The position numbers and the translations under genes are program-made. From contig CALGBV010000016.1 of NCBI GenBank assembly GCA_937884015.1, forward strand, positions 1 through 6,481: 6,481 bases of DNA, given 5' to 3'. Source of the stretch: an uncultured Bacteroidales bacterium (GTDB lineage: Bacteria > Bacteroidota > Bacteroidia > Bacteroidales > F082). Shown in pieces: positions 1-6,481 of this stretch. Each line of letters opens with the position of its first letter. Positions within the stretch are counted from its first letter, which is position 1. The notes beneath the pieces are model-generated. The model saw only the letters and a list, made by a program, of their open reading frames with translations, did no database searches and had not been told where the DNA came from.

Positions 1-1
1 A

Positions 2-3000
2 TGGACTTTGTCCAATGACATGGATAACGATGCGCGAATCGTTGACAATCAGGGACAAAACATTTCGGTTGACTATTACAGTGCGGTGCCGACGGTCAAG
101 GAGGCCGTTCTGACTTGCGTGGCATCTTTTGGCGAAACGAGTTCATCAAGCCGAAAGACCATCACCTATTTCAATCCGGATATGCTGGAAAAACCGGTGA
201 TCTCCTACACGCACGACAATCCTGCCATCGTCACTTTGAGTCACGAGTTGGGTGGCGTTTCCATTTATTACACCATCAACGGGCCTGACCCTGATGTGCA
301 TAATGGAACCCTGTATGTTGCACCGTTTCAGGCACCTATAGGCAGCATGATTCGTGCTATTGCTGTGAAGGATGGTTATTTGTCGTCATTGGTGGCCGTT
401 GAAAAGGTCGATGTCAATTCGGGCGTTTTTGCCGATAAGGTCGTGCTGAACGACATGGAAGACCACACCTGGAGCTATTATTCCGATGCTTCGTTGCCGG
501 TTCACTCGCTGCATCCTGCCGATGTCGAAATCGTGTATCGCGGCAATGGCGGTTTTGTCGGCGTCGACCATCCGAATCTCGACACTTACGAATACTGGGA
601 GACTTTGGAGACCGAAGATGCGGCTTATCCTTACCGTTATGAATATGCCACGATTCCGAATCCTTTCTCCAAACGTCCGAAAAACGGCAATGATTATCAA
701 GGATTTGCGCAATGGCGCGTGAAGACTCTGCTTTATGGAAGCATCAAGGATGCCAACAATAACACGATTGCGGAAGGCGGTCTGGTGGATGCCGAATCGA
801 AGATTTATTTTGTGCCAAATTCAGAAGACTTGCGCATGATGGTTGAGTTTGAAGCCGTTTGGACTAAGGCCTACGTGGTGACTTGCACGGCATCCGAATT
901 GAATAATCGTCTGGCCAGCAGTGATTTGAGAGGCGATTCGTATGAAACCAATTTCATTATTGTGACAGGCGGCAACAGTGCAACGAATCTCACGGCAGCT
1001 AATGCGAAAAAAGTCACAATTTCAATGGTAATGCCTGATGGTTCAACAGATTACAGAAATGCAAACTGTTACATCCGTCCGCAAACTGTGACTTTAAGCA
1101 ACGATTGCAAGTTTGAATATCTCAATATGAACGACAATACGACCACCATCACGGCGAACAACCATAATCTGGTGATGGGTAGGGGCGTGGCCAATACAGC
1201 TGTGGGCGGCGTTTGTGCTAATCTCATTCAAGGCATAAATGGCGGAACATCAGCCAATTTGAATTATACCATCCGTTTGGAAAGCGGCATTTTCAATTAT
1301 CTTTCCTATGTACGCGGTTATGTTTCAGGATCTCAGATTTCGGCTAATTGTACGGGCGATGCCAATTCCATCAAAGGTGTTTTGGGTAACGATTTGGACC
1401 GTGCAACCAATGACAACAGTCTGTTGAAAATCCGTCAGGAGATGATTATGGGCTACCGTCCGACTTTCTCGCAAGCCAACCGCACGCGCGAGACTTTCCG
1501 CGTGGTGGCGAAGAGTGGCGATTTCTGCTCGGAGCAAAACAACAACATCGCTGATGCGCACGAGAGTTTTTACATCAGTTTAGGCGGTGTTTATGCCAAC
1601 AATGTAGGCCGTCGCGGGTTGATTATCGAAGGCGGTCAGTTCCTGAGCATTGCGGGCGGCATTGATGAAGAGAATCCTGCTGATGCTCAGTCGGTTTACA
1701 TCCGTATGAAAGGCGGCAATGTGCGCGGCTCAATTTATGGTGCGGCGGCATTTGCGGCAGCGAGTGGCGACAGAAAGTTCGTCATTACGGGCGGCAAGGT
1801 GCATGGCTGGGTGGCTGGCGGCTGCAACGGCACCGACAACAATCAGTCGGGCGGCACTTTGGCATCCGATACCTATTTGTATATTGGCGGCAATGCCGAA
1901 ATCAACAGCGACGGCAGCACCACGCCAATCAATATTTCATTGGGCGGCAATGTGTTTGGCGCAGGCAGTGGCAATGCCAATCAACCTGTTACTGGTCAGG
2001 TGAATAGCACTAATGTCATCATCGCTGACGATGCTTTTGTGGAACGCAATGTTTATGGCGGTGGCAATCTCGGCTATTCGCTCGAAACGGCCAACGTGAC
2101 AGTGAAAGGCGGAAAGGTTTTCGGAAAAGTGTTTGGCGGTTCCAACCAAAAGCAAGGTAATGAAGTCGTCGTCACGGTGACGGGCGGCGTGGTCAGGGAA
2201 GGCGTTTTTGGCGGCTCTAATGTGACGGGAACCATTTCGGGCAATGTCACCATGAATATTTTGGGCGGCGAAATCGGCGTTCATGCCATGGGTGACCGCT
2301 CGGGTAACGTGCATGGCGGCGGCTATGGCGCTCCGACCCGCGTCATGGGCAATATCGACATGACTTTCGGCAGCGGCAATTCCTATCCCGTGATTCATGG
2401 TGATGTGTATGGCGGCAGCGCCTTGGGTTTGGTCAACGGCGAGGCTCCCGATGCTTCAAAACATACTTTCATTACGATACAAAACGCTCATATTCATGGA
2501 AATGTGTATGGTGGCGGCTTGGGCGACGACTTGCATCAAGCTCATGTTTTTGGCGAGGTCAAAGTTACGGTGAATGACGGCGTTTTCGGTATGATGGACG
2601 ATGATTCGGGTGGTTCGGTATTCGGCTGTAACAATATCAATGGCGCACCACAAAACGCTGTTTCAGTGAATGTTAATGGTGGAACAATATATAATTGCGT
2701 TTATGGCGGCGGCAATCAAGCCGGCTATGGCGGCAGTCCGTTGGTGAATGTCGCAGGCGGTCATGTTTATAGGAGCGTTTTTGGCGCCGGATTGGGCCGT
2801 GAAGCCAAGGTGGATGGTGCAACTACGGTCGCCATCACGGGCGCGCAGACGCAAATTGATGAACATGTTTTTGGTGGTGGTCAGGAAGGTTCGGTGATGC
2901 TGACAACTGTTGTGAGTGTGGCCGATGCCCGTATTGGCGGCAGCGTTTACGGCGGCGGTCTGGGCAACGAAGCCGAAATTGGCAGAAGTACCACGGTTAC

Positions 3001-4825
3001 GGTTGACGGCGCAGCACTTGTGGCTGGCAATGTTTACGGCGGTGGTGATGCTGGCGATGTGGTTCAGACGGCTACGGTGACGGTGAAGGGCACGGCTCAG
3101 GTAAATGATGTGTTTGGCGCAGGCAAGGGGACTTTGAGCGACGTAGAAGGTCTTGATTTGTCAGGCAAAGCCGATCCTGCCACCACTACTTTTGTTACCA
3201 TCGGTGAACGCGCTGTGGTGAAAGGCTCCGTTTATGGCGGTGCCGAGGAAGGTTCGGTGCGTCTGGCCAGCGACGATTATGCCTACAATACGACCAAAGT
3301 CAATGTGGAAAATGGCCGTGTCGGTCATAACGTTTACGGCGGCGGCAAGTTGGGTCTTGTCGGTGGCCGCACCATTGTAAATATGAAAGGCGGCACGGTC
3401 GAAGGCAATGTTTTCGGCGGCGCTTTGGGCCGTCAGGGAACGGTTCTGGTGGCGGGTTTGAAGACGGTGAATATGACCGGCGGACTTGTTCAAGGCGATG
3501 TTTACGGCGGTTCGCAAAATTCAAACGATACCGTCATCATGCCGAATCCTGCCGAAAACCTTAGAGCATCTGCTATCTTTGTGAATATCAGCGGCGGACA
3601 AATCGGCGAAAACGTGTATGGCGGCGGCTTCTACGGCACCATCACGGGAAGCGTTACGGTGAATATCGGTAAAAATGCTATCCTCAATTCGCCTGATAAT
3701 CAGAATAATGTGAATAAACCCGATGCTGAATCAATGCGTATCATGCCTTTGAATATTGAAGGTTCGGTGTATGCTGGTTCTGACTGGGGTGAAATCGTCG
3801 TTGGCGGTACTTTTGGTCCGCAAAATATTTCGGGCTATTCCAACATTTATGTCGATGGCTCGGAATATGATATGCAACCTGCCGTGAATCATTCTTTCTC
3901 TGGTAATTATATGAATATTGGCGGTTCCATTTATGGTGCAGGCACTTCGAGTGATGCCGGTAAGTCGGGCCGTCGCATTTGGATTCGCAATTACGGCTTA
4001 GATACTAAGGATGAGACGGATACGTACAGCGTTTGCACGCGAACACTTTACACCATTCAGCGCGCCGATTCGGTGTTTTTGGAAAATTCACACATCACGT
4101 TCTTGGGTCAGGGCGACATGACTTCGGTTTTGGCCACGGAACGATATGGTATTATGTACGTTTTCAGTAAGTTGCGTTTGGTGAATAACAGTACGATTGA
4201 CCTGTTTTATCCAGCCGACAGTCTTTTTGCTTTGGAGAGCATGATGCTGCCCGAAGGCAAAACGCTTTTCAATGCCATTGCAACGGATTATGCCGTGGTG
4301 AATTTCGACCAACTGACCGATAACGTGACTTATAATGGAAAAGTTTATCCTTTGACTGACAATAAGATACGTCTTGATAACGGCGATTATATCGCAGTGA
4401 AATACCCGAAGCAATGGAACCCTGACCAGACGGGCAATCCGGGCAATTCCGAATGGATGTATGGCGAATTGAAGGGCTTTTTCCACATGGTCTATCCGCG
4501 CCAATATGGTTTTGCCTTTGCGCGGCCGAAGGTCACGACGCGAGAAAATCCGCAGCTGAATGGCGGCGATTACTCGGGCTATTGGATTGAACAGAACATT
4601 TATGATGGCGGTTTCGTCTCGTATCGCGATGCCAATATCTTTGATGCGGAAGGCGGAAATACCACGGCTTCAAGCAATTACAACGAACCTGTGCAAGGTC
4701 CGTATATCAACCATCTTCCGCAAAACGGCAAGCGTGACCTTTATGAGCACGACCGTGAGTTTTACCGTTTCTGGGAAGTGCGTGGCGATGCGGGTTACAA
4801 CTGGCGTGAAGAATGGCAACAATAA
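2..4825 (+). CDS. Giant surface-type repeat protein (CHB_HEX_C-like domain plus glycine-rich beta-solenoid), 5'-partial, N-terminal side of a split gene
   Basis: The frame is already open at base 2 and reads in mid-domain, so the TTG at 8 is unlikely to be the true start; there is no ribosome binding site or signal peptide. Counting residue 1 at base 8, the order is: beta-rich Ig-like end (1-60), CHB_HEX_C/FN3-associated domain (62-136), a second all-beta module (139-291), solenoid entry (about 292-573), about 23 glycine-rich V-[YF]-G-G-G units (574-1313), then a cap and aromatic-rich tail (1314-1591) containing Y-R-F-W-E-V at 1586-1591. I see no catalytic motif, transmembrane segment or sorting signal. 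Proteins of this build are common in Bacteroidota and are usually annotated as hypothetical or adhesin-like surface proteins. A secreted or cell-surface adhesive or scaffold role is inferred. The frame ends at TAA 4823-4825, but the same protein appears to continue in the next frame. That it is coding is near certain; the function is not. Confidence 0.9.
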   Translation, partial: WTLSNDMDNDARIVDNQGQNISVDYYSAVPTVKEAVLTCVASFGETSSSSRKTITYFNPDMLEKPVISYTHDNPAIVTLSHELGGVSIYYTINGPDPDVHNGTLYVAPFQAPIGSMIRAIAVKDGYLSSLVAVEKVDVNSGVFADKVVLNDMEDHTWSYYSDASLPVHSLHPADVEIVYRGNGGFVGVDHPNLDTYEYWETLETEDAAYPYRYEYATIPNPFSKRPKNGNDYQGFAQWRVKTLLYGSIKDANNNTIAEGGLVDAESKIYFVPNSEDLRMMVEFEAVWTKAYVVTCTASELNNRLASSDLRGDSYETNFIIVTGGNSATNLTAANAKKVTISMVMPDGSTDYRNANCYIRPQTVTLSNDCKFEYLNMNDNTTTITANNHNLVMGRGVANTAVGGVCANLIQGINGGTSANLNYTIRLESGIFNYLSYVRGYVSGSQISANCTGDANSIKGVLGNDLDRATNDNSLLKIRQEMIMGYRPTFSQANRTRETFRVVAKSGDFCSEQNNNIADAHESFYISLGGVYANNVGRRGLIIEGGQFLSIAGGIDEENPADAQSVYIRMKGGNVRGSIYGAAAFAAASGDRKFVITGGKVHGWVAGGCNGTDNNQSGGTLASDTYLYIGGNAEINSDGSTTPINISLGGNVFGAGSGNANQPVTGQVNSTNVIIADDAFVERNVYGGGNLGYSLETANVTVKGGKVFGKVFGGSNQKQGNEVVVTVTGGVVREGVFGGSNVTGTISGNVTMNILGGEIGVHAMGDRSGNVHGGGYGAPTRVMGNIDMTFGSGNSYPVIHGDVYGGSALGLVNGEAPDASKHTFITIQNAHIHGNVYGGGLGDDLHQAHVFGEVKVTVNDGVFGMMDDDSGGSVFGCNNINGAPQNAVSVNVNGGTIYNCVYGGGNQAGYGGSPLVNVAGGHVYRSVFGAGLGREAKVDGATTVAITGAQTQIDEHVFGGGQEGSVMLTTVVSVADARIGGSVYGGGLGNEAEIGRSTTVTVDGAALVAGNVYGGGDAGDVVQTATVTVKGTAQVNDVFGAGKGTLSDVEGLDLSGKADPATTTFVTIGERAVVKGSVYGGAEEGSVRLASDDYAYNTTKVNVENGRVGHNVYGGGKLGLVGGRTIVNMKGGTVEGNVFGGALGRQGTVLVAGLKTVNMTGGLVQGDVYGGSQNSNDTVIMPNPAENLRASAIFVNISGGQIGENVYGGGFYGTITGSVTVNIGKNAILNSPDNQNNVNKPDAESMRIMPLNIEGSVYAGSDWGEIVVGGTFGPQNISGYSNIYVDGSEYDMQPAVNHSFSGNYMNIGGSIYGAGTSSDAGKSGRRIWIRNYGLDTKDETDTYSVCTRTLYTIQRADSVFLENSHITFLGQGDMTSVLATERYGIMYVFSKLRLVNNSTIDLFYPADSLFALESMMLPEGKTLFNAIATDYAVVNFDQLTDNVTYNGKVYPLTDNKIRLDNGDYIAVKYPKQWNPDQTGNPGNSEWMYGELKGFFHMVYPRQYGFAFARPKVTTRENPQLNGGDYSGYWIEQNIYDGGFVSYRDANIFDAEGGNTTASSNYNEPVQGPYINHLPQNGKRDLYEHDREFYRFWEVRGDAGYNWREEWQQ
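191..415 (+). other. CHB_HEX_C / FN3-associated-like beta-sandwich domain (within CDS)
   Basis: Residues 62-136 of the first frame read as a chitobiase/beta-hexosaminidase C-terminal type domain. The core is I-Y-Y-T-I-N-G-P-D-P-D, the usual Y-Y-T-x-D-G-x-x-P signature with Asn in place of the usual Asp. It is followed by G-T-L-Y-V-A-P-F and then I-R-A-I-A-V-K-D-G-Y-L-S-S, which matches the family's usual ending. In this family the domain is a non-catalytic beta-sandwich found in glycosidases and, in Bacteroidota, in many large surface proteins. No hydrolase domain is visible beside it here, so I take it as a structural or binding spacer. The motif match is clear by eye but no profile search was run. 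Confidence 0.75.
422..880 (+). other. Unassigned all-beta module before the solenoid (within CDS)
   Basis: Residues 139-291 form a compact segment with a recognisable opening (K-V-V-L-N-D-M-E-D-H-T-W-S-Y-Y-S-D) and a closing strand (V-E-F-E-A-V-W-T-K-A-Y-V). It is rich in Tyr, Trp, Asp and Asn. The central part (about residues 183-240) mentions several aromatic pairs and looks like surface loops on a beta fold. I do not recognise a named family. The closing E-A-V-W strand resembles the end of bacterial Ig-like or repeat modules in which a short strand leads into the next domain. No catalytic pattern is visible. Boundaries are set by the end of the CHB_HEX_C-like domain and the start of the solenoid entry and are approximate. 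Confidence 0.5.
1727..3943 (+). repeat. Array of about 23 glycine-rich V-[YF]-G-G-G solenoid units (coding repeat)
   Basis: The core V-[YF]-G-[GA]-[GSA], usually preceded by G-N or G-S, recurs through residues 574-1313. The codon for the central residue falls at 1736, 1802 (His), 1955, 2054, 2132, 2207, 2312 (His), 2408, 2507, 2621, 2702, 2780, 2870, 2948, 3035, 3113, 3233, 3335, 3413, 3503, 3617, 3770 and 3932. Spacing is most often 75-99 bases and is exactly 78 bases (26 residues) five times; longer gaps are insert loops. Each unit has the form T-x-V-x-V-x-G-G-x-V, then x-G-N-V-Y-G-G-G, then x-x-G. The regular alternation of short beta strands and glycine turns fits a right-handed beta-solenoid. 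At the DNA level units are diverged (GGC/GGT and TAT/TAC mixed), so this is an old amplification kept by protein selection and not a recent tandem duplication. Confidence 0.85.
2777..3106 (+). repeat. Higher-order two-unit duplication (A-B-A'-B') inside the solenoid
   Basis: Four successive units pair up. Unit A (from 2777) has G-L-G-R-E-A-K-V followed by T-T-V-A-I-T-G-A, and unit A' (from 2945) has G-L-G-N-E-A-E-I followed by T-T-V-T-V-D-G-A. Unit B (from 2867) has G-G-G-Q-E-G-S-V and unit B' (from 3032) has G-G-G-D-A-G-D-V. The A cores are 168 bases apart and the B cores 165, so a block of about 55-56 residues was duplicated as a pair. A further E-E-G-S-V-R at about 3245 looks like a third, more diverged B unit. 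Confidence 0.6.
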
Positions 4826-4826
4826 C
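4781..4826 (+). other. Frame change: upstream frame ends at TAA 4823-4825, downstream continues one base forward
   Basis: The upstream frame is protein-like up to Y-R-F-W-E-V (ending 4780) and the next frame is clearly protein-like from H-I-E-L-P-P (4851), probably from N-N-V-E-Y-Q (4821). Both frames are free of stops across the join, so stops alone cannot place it. Moving between them needs one surplus base in the sequence, a two-base loss, or a +1 ribosomal shift. The GGG run at 4792-4794 is a candidate place for a surplus base; using it would join G-D-A to V-T-T-G-V-K-N-G-N-N-N. A join at CAA-CAA-TAA is also possible. No recognised +1 shift signal is visible: re-pairing a CAA-reading tRNA on AAT would be poor. 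Confidence 0.75.
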
Positions 4827-6481
4827 GTTGAATATCAGGTGACTACCTGCCATATCGAGTTGCCGCCAATGCTTGGAAAGTATTTTAAGATTACGCGTGT
4901 GGATTGGGGCGATGACTTTGCGGCTGTCGATGCGGCCAAGATTTCGCAAAATGCAGCAGGTAATCCAAATGCAAACTGGATTTATTTCGATGAAACGGCA
5001 ACTAACCCTAATTCACAGCTTTTCGCAATGGTCGATTCGCTCTATTATATTGATAGCGAACATACTAAGGGCGTTCCTGTGGAATTGGAGAAAATCAATA
5101 GTTTGCCGAACAACACCTTTGGCTTGTCCATCAAGGCGGAAGGCAGCATTGATGCCATTCAGCATTTTGACGGAATGCAATGGGTTGATTCTGAAACCGA
5201 TATGTTGCTGAGTGTGGGCACGGTAGCCGATGATAATTTCCTAAACAACCATCGTTTCAGTGCGACGGGCGACATCACGAAAACCCCGATTTTCACCTTC
5301 CAGCTCACTTACAGCAACCAGTTGAGCCGTAATGCGGTTTTGGCACCGGTTATCGTGGTCGTCGACCAGTTTGATGATGATGGAAATGTGATTTATAGCA
5401 CTGAAATTGAGTTGGTTGTCAACACGATTACGAACATCCGCCAGAGTTTCGACCAACCGCTTTACGCCTTGATGTTCGGCAATGGCGAAAAGAATGAGGT
5501 TTTTTCGGCTAAGGCCGCCTTGCCGCCATACGCCATTTTGCCAGGACAGACGAGTTCCACATTCAGAATTGCGAAAATCGAAGTGCAGAATGTCGATGAT
5601 GAAAAACCATTCAATTTGGTCAGCATGGAGGAATTTGCCAATATGCAAGAAACTGATACAATGACGGTTGCCATGCGTTTCGGTCCGGCATTGACTTATG
5701 ATAACACGCAAGGCTGGCTTTCGGGTTATGAAAATAACAATCCTGAAGCTTCGCTTTACGATGTGAAAGCCTTGATGGAAAATGAAAATCCGGCATTTCT
5801 GAATTTTATTTTAGGCGAAGCCGATGGCCGTAGCAGTTTCGGCTTGCAATTCGATCTGTTCTACAACGGCATGAATTTCGTCCGCAAGAATGAATTGATT
5901 GGCAAGATATTGATTACCATTGAGTTTGATAATTATGAAGAAGGTCAAAACACTTCGTTTGACATTACGGTTTTGGTCAACAAGCGTGGCAAGGCGACCA
6001 ATTGGTACATCGATGGCGTGAATGGTTTGAATACCAACGACGGTCATTTCGCCGACTTGCCGAAACATTCCTTAAATGGCGTGATTTCAGCAGGTTATGC
6101 ACCTGGTGATAATGTTTTTGTCGTAGACAAAATCACGGTCAGCAATTACAACGCTTCGGAATGGGACGGCAGCGGTTTCGGCTCGCAGGGCATCACCCTT
6201 TACCGTTATTCGGGCGGCCATCAGTTGTCATCTGCAAGTGCCTTGGATCCAGGACAATACAAAGGCGTTTTGGTCGATGTCGAGTCTGAATTTTCCATGT
6301 TCAACATCAAGTTGGATGGTCTGAATCGTGTCAGTGGCCGCGTTGACGAAGCCTTGAATCCGCAAGGTTTGCAGATTTTGCCCGAAGCGCCGTTGATGAG
6401 CGTTGAAAACAATGGAGAACTAAGCGTAAATAATACATATCTTATTGATAATTATAATCTTAGTTTAACTGTTTTTGGTGG
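4815..6481 (+). CDS. Continuation of the giant surface protein in the +1 frame, 3'-partial: beta-sandwich modules and start of a second beta-helix
   Basis: Codons starting at multiples of 3 run without a stop from upstream of 4815 to the window edge, giving 555 codons plus two bases from 4815. Possible starts after the upstream stop are GTG 4839 and ATG 4869; neither has a Shine-Dalgarno-like sequence or a following signal peptide, so an independent gene is unlikely. Counting residue 1 at 4815, residues 13-18 read H-I-E-L-P-P and open a beta-rich region. Two related beta-sandwich-like stretches lie at about 161-206 and 342-392. From about 396 there is a typical entry to a right-handed beta-helix (W-Y-I-D-G-V-N-G, N-D-G-H, P-G-D, then R-Y-S-G-G). 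The composition matches the upstream frame, and with only a frame change between them I read both as one gene. The C-terminus, and any type IX or other sorting domain, is outside the window. Coding is strongly supported by the long open frame and domain-like content; the function is inferred only as extracellular and structural. Confidence 0.85.
5292..5990 (+). repeat. Two related beta-sandwich-like modules (about 5292-5432 and 5838-5990)
   Basis: The first stretch begins F-T-F-Q-L-T-Y-S-N-Q and ends E-I-E-L-V-V-N; the second begins F-G-L-Q-F-D-L-F-Y-N-G and ends F-D-I-T-V-L-V-N. Between those ends, V-V-V-D-Q-F-D-D-D-G-N in the first lines up with I-T-I-E-F-D-N-Y-E-E-G-Q in the second. Order and spacing agree over about 46-48 residues. 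This suggests an internal duplication of an Ig-like or cohesin-like fold separated by about 135 residues. I cannot assign a named family. The second copy leads directly into the beta-helix entry. Confidence 0.5.
5991..6481 (+). other. Entry of a second right-handed parallel beta-helix domain, cut by the window end
   Basis: From base 6000 the frame reads N-W-Y-I-D-G-V-N-G, then T-N-D-G-H, then L-P-K-H-S-L-N-G-V, then A-P-G-D-N-V-F-V-V. This matches the common start of secreted pectate-lyase-like and polymorphic outer membrane-type beta-helices (W-Y-V-D-G-x-N-G-x-D-x-N-D-G, P-x-x-T, P-G-D-x-I-x-V). Next come I-T-L-Y-R-Y-S-G-G (from 6192) and N-I-K-L-D-G (from about 6306), as expected of the first rungs. 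The thin solenoid repeat of V-Y-G-G-G type has not begun by the window end, which ends on F-G-G or similar. No lyase catalytic residues are visible in the part present. Confidence 0.65.

Noticed and set aside
8..10. TTG as the start codon of the first CDS
   Set aside because: The frame is open upstream to base 2, there is no ribosome binding site or signal peptide, and the protein starts in mid-domain; the gene simply enters from outside the window.
1..18. Short ATG open frame at the very start of the window (five codons then TGA)
   Set aside because: Too short and in a different frame from the long frame, which is already open at base 2; it has no ribosome binding site.
1937..2398. Long reverse-strand open frame opposite the solenoid, and similar ones at 3161-3517, 4088-4504 and 5241-5711
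   Set aside because: Their Ala/His/Ile/Asn-rich translations are what the reverse complement of GGC, ATG and AAT-type codons gives; they have no domain-like content or start signals and lie wholly opposite a convincing gene.
1727..3943. CRISPR array or intergenic tandem repeat
   Set aside because: The periodicity is in the protein; the DNA units are diverged, spacing varies in multiples of three, and the frame is open throughout.
1727..3943. GLUG-type repeats
   Set aside because: The GLUG pattern (G-G-L-V-G with a following N-S) is not seen; the core here is V-[YF]-G-G-G with different spacing.
4806..4830. Programmed +1 frameshift at the TAA stop
   Set aside because: The site lacks a recognised shift-prone codon and an upstream Shine-Dalgarno-like stimulator, and a CAA-decoding tRNA would pair poorly after a +1 step; an indel is simpler.
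4815..4869. An independent downstream gene starting at GTG 4839 or ATG 4869
   Set aside because: No Shine-Dalgarno-like sequence, no signal peptide, and protein-like sequence (N-N-V-E-Y-Q-V-T-T) extends upstream of both candidate starts.
4873..5211. Forward open frame of 112 codons overlapping the second half
   Set aside because: It lies in another frame inside the long frame-3 coding stretch, and its Arg/Ile/Leu-rich product looks like out-of-frame translation.

Overview
The window lies entirely inside one very large surface-type protein gene on the + strand. It is open at both ends and interrupted once by a change of reading frame. There is no second gene, RNA gene, mobile element, CRISPR array, promoter or terminator that I can support, and no gene-free stretch longer than a few bases. 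The protein style suggests a member of the Bacteroidota, probably a gut or rumen Bacteroidales: a huge extracellular protein rich in Gly, Asn, Asp and Tyr, with a chitobiase-C-terminal-like (FN3-associated) domain, glycine-rich beta-solenoid repeats and beta-sandwich linkers. That placement is an inference from style, since no taxonomic marker gene is present.

Layout. Bases 2-4825 are one open frame that enters from upstream, so the real start, signal peptide and ribosome binding site lie outside the window. In order it holds the end of an Ig-like segment, a CHB_HEX_C/FN3-associated domain (about 191-415), a further all-beta module (about 422-880), the entry to a solenoid (about 880-1726), about 23 glycine-rich units built on the core V-[YF]-G-G-G (about 1727-3943), and a C-terminal cap with an aromatic-rich tail (3944-4780). 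The frame stops at TAA 4823-4825.

From about 4815 the next frame (codons starting at multiples of 3) is open without a stop to the last base. It reads on as the same kind of protein: a beta-rich segment, two related beta-sandwich modules, then a sequence typical of the start of a second right-handed beta-helix (W-Y-I-D-G-V-N-G, N-D-G-H, P-G-D). There is no credible start at its head, so the two frames are best read as one giant multi-solenoid protein split by a one-base frame change between about 4781 and 4826.

Working together: I infer a repetitive secreted or outer-surface adhesin or scaffold protein. No catalytic motif is visible, the C-terminal sorting signal is outside the window, and no function has been shown.
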